Of a DNA stretch of 64,000 nucleotides, positions 35,021-48,470 are shown piece by piece. The notes below the pieces were generated by a model, which was not told where the DNA came from, searched no databases, and saw nothing but the letters and a program-made list of their open reading frames with translations. Location of the stretch: NCBI GenBank assembly GCA_014529385.2, contig CM043944.1:62458248-62522247 (forward strand), in the 5' to 3' direction. Positions within the stretch are counted from its first letter, which is position 1. Each line of letters opens with the position of its first letter. Both the position numbers and the translations under genes were made by a program. Origin of the DNA: Adiantum capillus-veneris. Its lineage: Eukaryota; Streptophyta; Polypodiopsida; Polypodiales; Pteridaceae.

Positions 35021-38000
35021 TGGCTTAGAGTGTCCAACAAGAGGAATCCACAGCTATGAGCCAGAAGGACTTCACTTGGGCATTTCTATCATAGAGTTAG
35101 ACAACCATATTACACGATGCTACAAACTCTAATAACAGGGGGAAAAATCCAAGTAGGTAAGAAAGTTCCAGTTTACAATTTTGAACTAATCTAGTAGAAG
35201 TTTTTATCATGCCAACTTGACAAGCAAATGCTGCTTTGGTCTAGCAGACTTTAATAGTTCAATGAAATCTACTATCTATATCCTTCTTGATCTATCTCTT
35301 TCAATACTGAGTAATCTACACATTCTCAAAAACATGTACCCTTCTTGAGCTATCTCTTTGTCAAAGCTTGAAAAGGTTGATTTTCTTTTGATTTGACATC
35401 TGTGTGTCGAAAGAAAAACATGTTTGCTATGAGTACCCAGGATCCATTTTGTATCATCTTTTTGATGGACTTTTTCAAAGCATGGATTCACTTCAGGGCA
35501 TACTACATATAAGCTTTCAAAGTTTGGAATATGCTATAAGCATACGAACTTTGGGAAACCTGGCAATATGTCTATCTGATTTTCTCTTGGAGGTCTGTAT
35601 GACCCAAGCCAGGATGGCATGTTGGGTATATCCAATTGTTTCAAAATTCTTGGCATATACAGCTATGAGCCAGCTTATCTTTTACTTTTAAAGTATTTCG
35701 CTAGTGTGCAAAGCAAAGTGCTTTGCTAGCCTTCATGCAAAGCAAGACTTCTATCATGTACCATGATATTATCCATTGATGTCAGCTCAAGGATAATGGT
35801 ACTCATTTCACACTAAGTGGATATAAGATCACATTTTTTATTTTCCAATGATGCAATGTGATGTATCCATGCCTATGTAATTGTGCAAGGCACGCATATC
35901 AGTAGCTCACAAGGTTGAGACTATTATTGAAGCCAAGGTCTTATCAATCTATTTTTTTTAATATGCATACATGAGATGCAAATAAGATGGTAGTACATCT
36001 ACTCCATAATTATTTACACTTCTGCAATAACATCAGCTACTCTCTCCAAGAAGAATTGACCCTAAAAGATGGACTTTCAATCATTGTACATGTATACAAC
36101 AACGGTGAGCACTTCATATCTTTGGCTCTATGCACAAGATACAACCAATCCCAATGATGCTTTCTATCGGTAGCAAGTAGGCATGGCCTAGTTATCAAGT
36201 AACTAATTCTTGTGAAGACATGAATAAATTAAAAAACCCTACGTGAAGGTAATCTCTTGTATAAACACCTAAGAAAATTTAGTTTTTTCTGGGGGGTATT
36301 TGATATTTTTCTCCTCTATTCATGGAGGAAGAAGATTTTCTCATGACTTAGTTGTGAATAAGATTCCAATTGCAAAAGATCTATTTCTTAGTTGTAGCAT
36401 TGGCTATGGCTCTAGGGGTGGTGTTGTTAGGGTTATGAGACAACTAATACACATTCACTCCATAGGTTTTTGGAGTCATGATTTGAGCTCTACTCAATTA
36501 TAGTTTCAATGAAAAAAGTCCAGAATATACCAAGGGATAGTGGACAAGTTCAACTTTCTCAATTGATTCCACACACTTTTGACCATGGTAGAATGTGCTC
36601 ATCAGAGTTGGCTGTAATTTTTATGCAAAGTCTAATAAAACGGTTTGACATTGCATAAGCTAACTAAGGAGTTTGGATTGCAAAGGTAATACCCAGAGTT
36701 ACCCGTTGGAGAGGGGGAATAGGGAACACACCTAGCACACAAAATACTTGCCTCTCTATAGCCCAGGGATTCCACAACAACCCTAACCTCTCAAAAAACA
36801 CCTTCAAATTGGCTAATTTGCACCAACAACTCCGCTCTAGCATACAAAACAACTCCACAACACAAAAGCACCCACACTGCTCAACTCACCCTTTCCAAAG
36901 CACAAAACACTCCTAATTTTCCCTCTCAGTAGCACCTCTTGAGCTGTAGGCAAACCCTCTTCAAGCAATGCTCAACACACGAAGAGCGAGAGAAAAGGAG
37001 GGGATTGGGGAGAAGCAACACACGAGATTGGGGAAAAACTAGTGGTATTATTGCATAGGGAGTAGTACAACCAACATACGCAGCTTCAATGGCAAGCTTA
37101 GCAACACACAAGCCTCAAGCTTCGACTCACCCACACAGGCAAAAAATCCAACATGGTCCAAAGACCCTAAATAATGAACATAAACCTTCTTATTTAGGGG
37201 TGTGCCTAGGAATCCAAAAAAGAAAAATGGGGTGATCTTCTATGTCGTGCACTTCATTTGGAGTTCCTTTTAGCATTTGATTGCTTTTCCAACACTTGGC
37301 CTAGTTTATTTTTGGAAACCTTTGCATGCTACACCTCTTGTCCTTATCCCTTCCATTTTGGCCGCCCGGACTTCCTCCTCTTGGGCCTTTGAGTGCCCTT
37401 AGCCTTGCTCTTTAACTGCCCTTACCGGCATCTCTTTGCAGCGAGACCCCTCCCCTGTCGAGGCAATAGCGATGTCGCTATTGGGGGGGGGAAAACCTTT
37501 ACCCTAAAAAATGTTTGGCCCTTAGTGGGCGCGAGTACCACCTCTACTGCCTGCCACGTAATCACTGAACTCACACCACCCCCATGAGCTGCCCGCGGGC
37601 GCACCTTTTTTCAGCACCATCGGTTCACAGGTTCACGCCAAAACCGCCGCTAGACCTGCCACCACCGTAGCACCCTACGCATACCCGCCATAGCCACAAT
37701 CAAGGGGAGCTCCCCTTGACCTCTTCGATGATAATGAGAGAGCCACACTCTGCATTATATACTATGCTCTCGGCCAATCTCCTCGCGCATATGGGTTTAA
37801 TATGCTTGCCACGTGGCGGCTCCACAAGCCATGAGCCTCAAGGGCTTAAAAAAAACCCCCACTATTTTTTTAACAAAAAAATCTTTTTGGATGCCTTTAT
37901 CAGACCCCCCTTCTCTACTCCCATGTCATATTGCTGAGCCGCAAAGCCCTGGTGAAATCTTACACTGCCGCCTTGCTTCTCCATAATCCGCAACGCTATT

Positions 38001-40789
38001 CGACTTTTCGAGGCCCAAGATTCGAGGCCACCAAAACACGATCAAATCATCTGCCATCAACTCTGGACATAGACACCCAATCTTTTGACTGCCATAACTT
38101 CTTGCTCTGGACTCCATTTGGCATGCAGTCTCTTCCCGTTAGCTGCGTATGATGTACACCCTGCTCTAGAACTTTGTCGAGGCTCAAAAGATGCCAGATG
38201 GCACATTCTCCAATGTGGCCAAGTGGGCTCAGTCCCGGCCCTTGAGAAAACTTCAAATGATCATATCTCGCAAACCATGGCTCCAATCCGCAATCCGAAA
38301 AGACGGGTAGGCTCCACAAATTGAGCTCTACACATCCACACCTCACGTTCCACTTGGACCACTTGTCCCTAGCTGCCCTGTCCGGAAAGAATCTGCAAAC
38401 CACTAAAGCTTTAACCTTCAATAACTTGGGCTCCGTAGCTCAGTTTGATGAACCGTCAGGACCTACTCCTTCAACACCTCAAGATCTTCATTCTTGGACC
38501 CAAAGGCTGCACTTTGCATCCTTCATCTGCTACCCAACTTAGCCCCACATGGATCCTTTCTTGGCCTATAAGCCGCATCATGCATACACCTCCACTGCCA
38601 CCTGCCATCCCATGATTTTCCTAGATGCTCCAGTACTTCTCTATGCTTCTGCTTGCCTGTACACATCTGCACATGCCATCTTCTAGAGTCGACACACTTT
38701 GGCTGCACCACCATTTTTAATGTTTGTTTTCTAGTTGTTTCTTTTAAGTTTACAGAGTGCACGTGACTACAGGTAAGTGAATGTTATCTTCAACCTCCAA
38801 ATATGCATATCATTTTGTTTTATTCCGTTTTTTAGTATGCTTTTCTTGATATTTTGAAATTATGATGAATAAGATTGAATGATTTCATTCATTTTTCTCT
38901 TTAGAGACCTGACAAGTTCATGTATGAGCACAACATTTTGGGCCACAATGTCTCAAATACATTTTGGTATTATGAAGTTATGGACCTATGTGTAGGGTTT
39001 TGTCTAGCACATGTTGTCACATGGGATACATCATTGTCTAGAAACTCAAGGAGATTAGTTTAGCCAATGTGGGGCAAGGTCAATGAGGGTCCTTTCACTC
39101 AAACTGCAAAGTGTTTGCAGTTACCTCAACTTACAAGTAAATCTCGTACTTGAAGAATGTTCTATTTTTAGACATCCAATTGAGACATAGTTCACATGTG
39201 GAGAATATGAGTCTTTGGGATTGACAGTGGTGCTCGTTATTTCAATTATGTGTTGCACAAAAGTCCTTAGGTGCTTGTCAAATCCTTTTTTTAGACCATT
39301 TTTAACACATTATATCGAAAACAATTTCAATGGCGGCCAGGAATTGTTGGGTACTTAGAACGGCTTGCTAAGGTTACAAGTGCTTGAGCAACATTAATGG
39401 ATGGTTGTTTATGTATATAGAAAGGCTTTGTATTGTTAATGAAAATGTTTCATTGTTTGTAACTAGAAGTAACTTATGTTTCACATTCTATTATGGTTTA
39501 AACGTTTCAGCAAGGCTTGCAAATGATTGTGGTCGACAATATTTAGTTTCTTTTTAGAACTATTTACACTCCCTTTATGTGTGCTACGAGCATCACATTC
39601 GCCATAAGTATTGGCAAGTATGATCATGGATATGTAGTTTTTCATTAGTTTCTGCTAAATGCATGAACACTAGGTATTATGGGCCCTAGTGCTTAGCAAA
39701 GACTGATTTGGAGCGGCATGCACATTCATGACATAGATCTAACAATCACCAATAGAGGTCATGGCTTGGTTTAAGATGGTTATTTACTCGCGGGGTCCAC
39801 CTCTATGTATGTAAGTATACCATGACAGTTCAACGGGAGGGGGTTTTTAATTCAAAAATTTTGGGTAAATTTACATAAATATATTTAAATAAGGGGTTTT
39901 TTTATTGCACTTTGGAAAAACACCCGTAAGTTCATAAAGAAAGAGGGGTTGTTTTACTAGTCCAAGACTCATAGATAAGGGGTTTTTTAAATACCCTTTG
40001 AACGCACGTTGTATAGATGGGTTTACATATAGTGAGCCCATCGAGGTTATTTATAACATTGTTGATTTCTCAACCATGCTCTAAGGCACATCTATAAACA
40101 ATGGAGAAACACACCTCAGTACTATCATTTATCCAAAGAGGATAGGCAAATTACAAGAGTTATCATGTGCTAATGGATATGCAAAGTGCGTACATTAGCA
40201 CTAAGCAATCCAATTACAAAGCATGTATCGCTCTTGTTGGAGCTTGCTATCCATGAGGTAAAGCATGTTTGCAACTAGGTTTAGTCTCTGCATGTGTAAG
40301 TTAGGCAATCAATTTTGAACACTAGTTATGGTGGACTTGTTTATTGATGCGATAAGATAACAAGTCAAGGAGTTAAGTTTTATTGATGAGTTACGTCAGT
40401 CAATTACTTTCATGGAAAGTGAAAGAGGTACTCTTTGGGGTACATCTTTGTTGTGATAGCTCATTTAGTGTGATCATGTGGGTTTTGAATGGGGTTTACA
40501 CACTATGTTGGTTATGGGCCGGCTACACAAGATGGTTGCAAATGGAGAAGAAGGTGGAAAATCAAGATATTAGCCTTGGTCACATTGAACCTCCTTTTGA
40601 ACCGTGCTCCAATCATATCATATTTCACACAAAGACTTTATGTATGACGTTTCACATGAAGAAAACAATTTATATATCCATTATAGATATTGAAGAGTTG
40701 TAGCTTTGATGTTTCATAAAGAGTTATGATTGAGGATATTGAAGAGCTATAATTTTTATGATTTTTTGCTATATGTGAAGATTGACGTT
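35021..40789. other. No recognisable gene; mixed repetitive sequence
   Basis: No supported coding frame was found on either strand. Composition changes inside: AT-rich to about 36650, GC-richer with C-runs and Pro-rich frames from 37330 to 38560, then AT-rich again. The GC-richer block could be the body of an LTR with no partner here. 39840-39980 repeats an 'AAGGGGTTTTTT' motif three times. Confidence 0.5.
37464..37483. repeat. 20-bp palindrome
   Basis: CAATAGCGATGTCGCTATTG has nine paired bases each side of a central TG. It is followed at once by a G9 run. Confidence 0.85.
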
Positions 40790-41069
40790 AAAGAAATATG
40801 TTTGGATAGTTCTTTTTATTTTTCCATGTTTATATTTAAGTTCTATATTTGAATGATTTATGATTTTGATAATTCATTTCATAATCTTCAGTCGATATTG
40901 ATCTTTCTGCCCCACTTTGACAATTCATATTATTCCTCTTCTTTGTGAAGGTCAGTGATTATGATTTTGATGGTTTTATCAAAGAGATATATTTTGATGA
41001 TTTATTTTCTTTTTTGATTATATATATAAAATAGTTATAATTCTAATGATTTGGTTATCAAGGATGACT
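40790..41069. repeat. AT-rich repeat, first copy, left half
   Basis: From ATATGTTTGGATAGTTC onward it parallels 59585-59930, with TTTATGATTTTGAT, TCAATATTGAT and TTTGTGAAGGTCAGTGATTATG-type blocks in the same order. It stops at 41069 where element C begins. The remainder is at 56916-57130. Confidence 0.75.
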
Positions 41070-42871
41070 GTAGTGGAAATGGCTTATGAACTTTGAGAGT
41101 AGCGGAATTAGGAAATTAGATAAATCACTTTTGTGAGCATAGTGGGTGAACTTAATTGATGGTAGCAACATAAACATGGTACTTAATTAACTTGGCATTA
41201 AAAATACTTTTGCAAGAGAGAGAGAGAGTTTAGAGAACATGACAACAATTGAGGACCGGATTCATACGGAGCCGGTCCCCCCTCCAATAGGCATTTATAT
41301 TATAATTTCTCCCATCAAGAGAGACTTGGTACAATACAATCTTTGTGTTCCTTGTGACTTTGATGATGCAATGAATATGGAAAGATTTATGTATCACAAG
41401 CATAACATAAACTTTTTAGAAAGCATTAACTATCCCAAGCCTCAGTCCTAAGGCTTCAAACACCTTTGAAGGTGGAGAAGGGACTGAGGGTAGGGAAGAG
41501 GAAGAAGAAACATTTCAAAGGAGAAAGAAATAGTTCCTCACTTATTATCACTCTTCTTGCTAGCATACATAATAGCATAGTAATGAAGATGGAGAAGATG
41601 GTAAGCTTAAGTATTGAAGCATGGCTCTTGGTTGGATTTGCATTCCATAGCCAAGAGTGTTGGTGTAGGCTCTCACTTCTCACTTCTCACAAGCTTGGAG
41701 AAGGAGGTGGAGTTCCTCAACTTTCACCAAGTGAGAATCAATACACAAAATGAGTGTGTGTGTGGTGTATATCCCCCTAGCACCCCCCTTGCTTGCTTGG
41801 GGCGAGTTGTAACTTCTCCAAATGCTGCAAGCTCATTGGACCCCTCTCCCTGTAGCCAATAAAATGCTGCATGCATTCAAGTACATAGGTAGCCTTTTGA
41901 CAAGTGTCCTCCTTACCCCTTAGAGAGAGACAGAGCTTGAAAATATCTAGATATTTTTTGGATGGAACTAGAAGCTCATTGGACAATTCTTTAGCCCAAC
42001 TAATAGCATTCAAGCACACCATGTGGTTAAGCATAGGGAGAGTCTGACATGTGTCCCATGTGCCCTTTGGGTGAGTGGAAAGTTAAGTCAAAGATTCCCC
42101 TAACATTGGGACTTTCATGCATAGGAAGCTTCTCAAGCACCTTCCTCATTAATTTTGTAGGGTCTCTTTTTTACTCAAGCACCTTACCCCCCATGTATGG
42201 GAAGCTTCTCAAGCACCTTCCTCATTAAGTTTGTAGGGTCTCTTTTTGACTCAAGCAACTTACCCCCCATGTATGGAAAGCTTCTCAAGCACCTTCCTCG
42301 TTAAGTTTGTAGGGTCTCTTTTTGAGTCAAGCACCTTACCCCCCATTAAGTATGACAAGCACCTCAAGTACCTTAGTCATCAAGAATGACAAGAACCTTA
42401 AGCAACTTAGTCATCAAGCACATACCTTAGTCATCAAGCACACACCTTAGTCATCAAGCATGGCAAGAACCTCAAGCTTAGGTCACGCTCCCACCTCAAG
42501 CTCAACCGTAGATATCCTAAGGTCAAAGGACTTTTAACACTAGCCATTGGAGGTCTTTAATGAAGCTAACCCTAAGGTATTTTAAGCTCCATTAGATGCA
42601 CATTTCTCTTTGATAGACTACCTCTTTTTGGACCCTTATTGAGATGTAACCATCTCTCCTCTTGGTCCCCTACTGAGGTAAGTCTAGAAGCACTTATTGC
42701 ACATTTCTCTTTGATGAGATGCAACCATCTCTCCTTTTGGTTCCGTGTTGAGATAGGTCTAGAAGCACATGTCTCTATTCTAACTCTTGTTCCCGTTTAT
42801 TCTCCCACATTGAATGATCAGTTTAATATGAGAAAATCATTTGGTAAAGTTTGATATTATATTCTATGGCA
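41070..42871 (-). repeat. 3' LTR of element C
   Basis: On the plus strand it runs TGTAGTGGAAATGG to ATTCTATGGCA. It matches 55101-56915 throughout with modest divergence and indels, including a GA run present only in the right copy. Confidence 0.88.
42121..42346. repeat. Three ~73-bp tandem units inside the element C LTR
   Basis: Each unit contains 'GAAGCTTCTCAAGCACCTTC', 'TTTGTAGGGTCTCTTTTT' and 'CACCTTACCCCCCAT'. The same triplication is at about 56190-56416 in the other LTR, so it predates insertion. Confidence 0.85.
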
Positions 42872-42885
42872 TTACCTCTCTCTTT
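42872..42885 (-). other. Polypurine tract of element C
   Basis: The minus strand reads AAAGAGAGAGGTAA directly before the 3' LTR (TGCCATAG...). Element B has nearly the same tract. Confidence 0.72.
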
Positions 42886-43299
42886 AAATCATAGTTGTCC
42901 TCGATTATGAGGTAGAGAAGATAAATCCTAGTCATTAGTCCATGTTACTTAGCGGGTACATGATTCCTTTTTACCCTTGAACATCATTCCAAGATGGATA
43001 ACTAATCCATTTGGTGCTTGGGAGACATAGCTGCCGTAAGCATGTCTGCTCTTTAGTCCATATTATACTTCCAAAGTAGAGTGACAAGTTCTACTTAGTG
43101 TTTGGGAGACGTCGTCACCACAAACATGATTGTAAGCATGCATACTGCTTAAATTTGTGCACAATAAAAAGAGAACTAGTCTTATAAGACAAAAACATAT
43201 TTCATTTAAAATGCATTTTCATATACTTACTGTAGTGCAACATTGTAAGCATTGAAAATGTTCATATTATCCTTAAGCTTGGTTCTTTGCATCCATCTA

Positions 43300-44366
43300 G
43301 CATCTTTAAAAGAATAATTCTTAAACTTAATAAGATATCGTCAGATAATCTTACTGTTTCTTAATACCTTGTCTTCATGTCATAGGATGGACTCAGATTG
43401 AAGTACTTGATCTCCAGTTCTTGGAGGGTCTCCAGCTATTGCTTCTTTTGATGGCGCTCCTTTATAAGGCTTACATAGGCTCTCATGGAAAACATGGTAA
43501 TGAGACAATGGTTGGGGAAACTTTAATTGATAAGCCATCTCATTGATTGGCTTAAGAATTTAAAAAGGAACATAGTATCTTTTTGCTAGATTAGCATAAT
43601 ACTCTTGGTGGCCCATAGGATTCTTTCTTGTAGTATGCCTTGGATGAGCCTTGAGAAACTTTAGCAATACCCAATCATGTTTCTTAAAGGCTAAGGATCT
43701 TCTATGCTTATTAGTAGTAGCCCTTTTTGCCTTTTCTTTGAGATGGATACAACCTCTTTAATCTTTGGAAAATATTCTTGTGATTCACGGCTATATTCAT
43801 GAGCAGCAGTGAAGATCTTCCCATGTACTTTAAGTAGTAAGGGACTTTTGGATCTTCCTTCTTTAACCTCAAAAGGTACTTTCCCCATATAAGTATGTAC
43901 AATATCATTGTACACATACTCTATAAGAGGTAGATACTTCTATCATTGAGAACATTGATGTACTTCCATGACATAGGCTTTTAGTATATCAAGAATCGTT
44001 AGATTAGTTATTTCACTTTGGTCATCCGTTTGTGGATGATAGGCCAAAAGAGAAATTTAATTTACTTCCTAGATTCTCAAAGAGACCCTTCTAGAAATTA
44101 CTGGTCATTCTAGGATCTTTGTCCGACACTATGGGTGTTGGAAATCCACGATGCTTCAAAATTTGAGATATTTTGTGCCTTAATAGTCTTTTTGACAGGC
44201 ATAGAGTGTGTTTTCTTGTTAAGCCTGTCTCGATTGAAACAATCCAAGTTGCTTTCCTCGATCAAATCTTAACTTTTGGTATACCACGCATTTTGAAACA
44301 TACTCTTGTATGTTTACTTTTCATGGTAGACCAACATAAATACATTTCTACTCCTTGAAGAGTAGA
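43300..44366 (-). pseudogene. Element C integrase and chromodomain-like tail, heavily decayed
   Basis: On the minus strand, IN core fragments are readable only by switching frames: VSDKDPRMTSNF near 44110, a YNDIVHTYMGKVPFEV-like segment at 43870-43915 and VHGKIF near 43820. The chromodomain-like end reads DKVLRNSKII*RYLIKFKNY and KDARWM near 43300-43370. Stops are frequent. The order and wording match element B integrase (27438-28707). The zinc-finger side is at 44367-44450. Confidence 0.7.
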
Positions 44367-45600
44367 TTATGGATTCCCTTTTTTCCCCTCATAAGGAGAA
44401 GTATGGGATTCATATATGACTTTCTTATTGTATGGGTGAGTAACACATACCCTATTGCCGTTTGGAAGATAACCATCCTTCAAGGTGAATGGTTTTTTTT
44501 TCTTCCCTAATGCAAAGGCTGTAATTACATACTTAAAGTTTCTCTCAGTAGAATACTCATCTATCATAAAAGATAGATCATTGTGAGTTGCTTTAGAGAC
44601 CACATTTACCCTTGGTTGTTGTGAAAGTGCATCTACCACTTTATTGTGCTTGCCAACAATGTGAGCAATATGAAATTTAAATTGCGAAAGAAAATTTTCC
44701 CACCTCATTTGTTTGTCGGAGAGCTTGGTTTGCGTCATGAAGTTCTTGAGGCTTTGTGATCCATTCGTAAGATGAATGGAGTCCCCAAGAGATAGTATTT
44801 CAATGTGTTTGGGGCGTATAGAATAGCTAGTAGCTCTTTTTCGTATTTTCTCAATACTTACTTATCGAAGTTGAGTCTTTGACTCTCATATACTATGGCA
44901 TGCCCTTCTTGAAGCAAAATAGCTCCAAGGCAATTACCACAAGCATTACATTGGACCTTAAATGGCTTTGAGAGACCTAATAGTGTGATCACACATTGAG
45001 AGATAAGACTCCTTAAGCTTCTTCAAAAGCTTCTTGAAGTTTTGTAGTCCATGAATACTTAACGTTATTTTTTGTTAAGTCATGTAATGGGCGCACATAC
45101 CTACAAAGCTTCGTACCTCTTGTAGATTCCTGGGATTAGGCCATCTTTTTATTACCTCTAACTCTGCTGCATCCATATGGGTGTCATCTTTAGAGATAAT
45201 GTGACCTAAGTATTGAATCTCTTGTACAAAAAATTCACTTTTCTTTTGATTAATGAAAAGCTTATTCTCTCTCACAACTTGAAAGATTACCTGGAGGTGT
45301 TGCTTATACTCCTCAAGAGAATTTGAGTGGCCTGAAGATTTTTGTCCATCATGAGTTTGAATGCATCTGGAGCATTTGTCAGGCCAAAAATTTGTAAATT
45401 ATCAAATAGATCTTCTACGCATGGCATGGGAAATCTATTTTTGATAGTAATCTTATTTAGTGCTCTATAGTCGACACACATGTGATATGTGTCGTCTTTC
45501 TTTTGCACTAAAAGCAATGGTGAACAAAACGGAGAGGAGCTAGACCTCACCATCCCTTTTTACACCAATTCATGCACTTGCCTCATGATCTCCTCTTGTT
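44367..45600 (-). pseudogene. Element C reverse transcriptase and RNase H with core deletion
   Basis: The minus-strand frame 45553-45287 has LVQKKDDTYHMCVDYRALNK and MPCVEDLFDNLQ, then jumps directly to FGLTNAPDAFKLMMDKNL. The residues equivalent to YFNRIDLKSGYHQI through the LPFG approach are missing. The sequence then goes to ENKLFINQKKSEFF without a Y/F-x-DD box. YLGHIISKDDTHMD and EVRSFVGMCAHY follow at 45275-45075. RNase H fragments (VQCNACGNCLGAILLQEGHA) lie near 44920, with Asn for the first Asp. KQMRWENFLSQFKFHIAHI begins the RNase H end at about 44710. The catalytic centre is lost by deletion. Confidence 0.78.
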
Positions 45601-45771
45601 GAGCTTGTGAAACTCGATAAGGAGGCTTGTTAGGCAATAAGCTTTCTGCTAAGAGCTCAATTGCATGGTCATCATCCCTCATTTTAGAGGTAGCTCACTA
45701 GGGATGTCATCAATGAAAACATATTGGGATCCATTTAGGAAATTAGACACTCTAATTCCTCTTGATTCCCT

Positions 45772-46002
45772 TTATTGCAAGGATATTGTGTTCCCCAACT
45801 CATTAGAATCTATGTACATTCTCTTTTCCACGTTGGTGAAGTAGATTCTTCTTTCAGGGAACTTCATGTTGGAAGCCATGTGGTTAAACCATGGTGCCCC
45901 AACAATAACATTCTCATGTTTGAGGAGGGACATGAAGAAATCCTTTTTGTCCACATAGCTTTGACATGAAGCCTTAATTGTCCAATTAAGGAAGTAACTA
46001 AG
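45772..46002 (-). pseudogene. Element C protease, C-terminal part
   Basis: The minus strand reads SYVDKKDFFMSLLKHENVI then VGAPWFNHMASNMKFPERRI, matching element B at 25940-26060. The N-terminal part lies beyond element D at 53139-53290. Confidence 0.75.
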
Positions 46003-46006
46003 ACGT
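46003..46006. other. Target duplication ACGT (left of element D)
   Basis: ACGT precedes the left LTR and recurs at 53135-53138 after the right LTR. The element C reading continues in sense across the site when D and one ACGT are ignored. Confidence 0.8.
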
Positions 46007-46862
46007 TGTTGGGCACATTTCTGACACCCCGTTTTTTGTAAATTTGTGCATATGGACAGGACGCCCGATGTCAAAAGGGGGTGTGGGCTTTCTTTTTGTG
46101 GGTTTTTTAGCTTGCTTTAGCAAGCACATGTACATGCATTGCAAGTCGCCAGTCTAGTGACAGCTGTCAGGCTACTATAAGTGCCCGTGAGTGAGTTTTT
46201 TGAAGTGAGCCTTGTATATAACTTAAACTCATGTAAAAAATAAAAAAAGTTCAGCCAAACATCAGAAATTTGAAGGTTTTAGCTCGTTCTGTCTCCTTGG
46301 TGCTCTTGGATGCAGTTTTTTGCCCCGACTAGCGTTCTCTACGTGTAGTCGTGCTGGGACAGCTCTCTGTTCGCGTCAATTTTGCTCATGGGGGCATATG
46401 GAATCAATTTTAGTCATCTTCAGATTTATCTCCAGTCATTTTTCAAGCTTTCTCTCAAGCTTTAAAGTGCCCTAATTGGAGTTGTGCTCATCAGGTTACG
46501 ACTAGTTCTCTTCAGGGTTATGGCTATGGCAACCTAGTGGAAAATTGTGTGTAGAAAGATTTAGAGGGCATGTATCTATGAATTGTAGGATTGATGTTGA
46601 AGTTGTGGGTTTGTTGGAGAGGCTCTTGTATTCATGTGCATTGGTCAGCGTGTGCTGTAAATCCATGCTTTGGCAGGGTTTTGCTCCTATGTGACATAGT
46701 CTCTTGGGTGGGCGACGGCTAGTAAATTCCCAAGGGTCTACTCCTATTGGACTTGTGGTATTTCAAAAGGATTTTGTGAGGCTTTTGGTGTCTTGTAGTT
46801 ATCTTTCAAAGCTCTTGGGTGACATCACTATAGAGGTGTTTCAATTTGCTTGTTTCCCAACA
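46007..46862 (+). repeat. Element D 5' LTR
   Basis: It runs TGTTGGGCACATTTC to TTTCCCAACA and pairs with 52263-53134. It contains an internal 'GCTTGCTTTAGCAAGC' palindrome near 46111 and a TATATAA at 46215. Confidence 0.9.
46215..46221 (+). promoter_or_regulatory. TATA box of element D LTR
   Basis: TATATAA in CTTGTATATAACTTAAAC, kept at 52471-52477 in the other LTR. Confidence 0.55.
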
Positions 46863-46868
46863 GTGTTT

Positions 46869-46886
46869 TGGTGCCCGTCACCGAGG
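46869..46886 (+). other. Putative primer binding site of element D
   Basis: TGGTGCCCGTCACCGAGG begins six bases after the LTR. TGG fits a tRNA CCA end. The tRNA was not identified. A matching relic is near 34395. Confidence 0.6.
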
Positions 46887-46941
46887 AATCGCTTCAAGTT
46901 ACCTTCAGTTTACAGGTTTTGAAGACATGGCGTTTAATTTT

Positions 46942-48470
46942 CTGAGTTTAGTGGAAAATCAAATGAAAGTTCCAAAGCTTTTATTGAGAGAATGGAGTTT
47001 GCTTGCCTTCTTGCTGACAAGCAAGACCCAACGTTGGTGCTACGAATCTTCTACTTCTGTTTGAAGGGAGATGCTAGGGAATGGTTGGAAGGCTACGAAA
47101 AGGATCTACAATCAGCCCAACCTCCTCAAGTTATGACTTATGAAATGGTAAGGCATGCTTTTCTTACACACTTTCCACAGGCGGAAGACCCACAAAAGGT
47201 ATGGCAGTCTATTCAAGGCTTAGTACAAGATGAAGGCCAAACCATAGAAGACTTTGTCAAGGCATTCAATGCGTTATGGGAAAAGTGGTGTACATCTTTG
47301 GGGGCTGAAATTCCTCCAGCCATGTTGAAGAAGGACAGGTTTCTTGCAAGCTTGAGGAGTAACCTACGCTTGAAGGTAGAGCTTAAGCAGCCAATGACCT
47401 TTGAGGAGGCAGTTGAAATTGCAAAGAATAAAGAGTGGAAAGCAGAGCGTCTTCATCAACTTGGAATCAATGTCGAGCCAAAGCTTGAAGTGAAAGCGGT
47501 AGAGCAACCAAGGGTCCTCATCAAGGAGCGAAGTTATGATCAACAAGCTTCTCATGATGTGAATGCCTTTTGCAAGGAGATGCAAGAGGTTGTAGGTCTT
47601 ATGAAGAATCTTAGTGTGTATATGATGGGAGGTGGAAGAGGTAAGAGTTATGGATATGTACGTGGTTATGGAAGCAATGAGGGTTATACAGGTGGTAGAG
47701 GAAGAGGCATGGCCGGAAGAGGGGATATGTTTCAATGCTACAATTGTGGTGAATGGGGTCATAAAAGCCCTCAATGTGACAAGCCAAAGAGAATGGGTGG
47801 CGACATGTTTCCTCTTCCTCCACAAATTCCTTCTCGAGCTCAAGATTATGGTATTGAGATTAAAGGGGAAGCAGGACCAAGTGGATTGACAGCAGAAGAG
47901 AAGGGCAAAACAAAAGTGGTAAGCATAATCCGTTTGGAGAAGAAAGAGGATGATTTGGGAGCTATGGTCATGCCTGTAGGTAAGAGGGTTACAAGAGATC
48001 ATGACATGAGTGATGCAAGCCCCAGCCATAAAAGAGGGAAACAGGTTGAAACAGGTACATGTAAAGAGAAGAAGAAGAGAAAGCCCAGGAAACATTACAA
48101 TGCATCCGACTTTCCTTTGGGAGAAGGGCAACCAAATTATAGTTTAAGGGCTGATTTGGTGGGTAGAAAGGCTGATGTTACCTTTGGGCAACTCATGGAG
48201 ATGTGTCCCAAGTTAAAGAGGCAATGGAAGCACGTAGTCAATCCCATCAAGAAGGAGCCTACAAGGGGGTCAGTGAGAGTCCTATCTTTGAATGAGCTAC
48301 CTGATATATGCCCTACTATGGATGAATGGCATAAGAGGAAGTGCATTGGAGAGGATTATATTGATGGAGGTGCACAGGTACGTGTTATTACTCAAGCTTG
48401 TCTATCAAAGTTGGGACTCAACATGGTGAAGAATTCAGGTTTTCGCATAAAGCTTGCCAACCAATCAAGG
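46942..48470 (+). pseudogene. gag: Element D gag
   Basis: Coding resemblance begins before the first ATG at 46992 (FSEFSGKSNESSKAFIER), where a stop near 46942 replaces the expected start. Capsid region: MEFACLLADKQDPTLVLRIF, FCLKGDAREWLEGYEKDL, AFLTHFPQAEDPQKVW, VKAFNALWEKWCTSLG. Then a Gly/Arg/Tyr-rich stretch and a zinc knuckle CYNCGEWGHKSPQC (47736-47777, CX2CX4HX4C). A Lys/Arg-rich region (KEKKKRKPRKHYNASDFPLG) leads into protease in the same frame. A long frame is otherwise intact for about 490 codons. It would assemble the element's particle. Confidence 0.85.

Noticed and set aside
37330-38560. GC-richer open frames as a possible gene or CpG-island promoter
   Set aside because: The frames lack domains and are in conflicting strands. 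The block looks more like an unpaired LTR body, though that was not proven either.
47364-48131. A 255-codon minus-strand frame inside element D gag
   Set aside because: It is the antisense of a well-supported gag, has no recognised domain, and lies wholly inside it.
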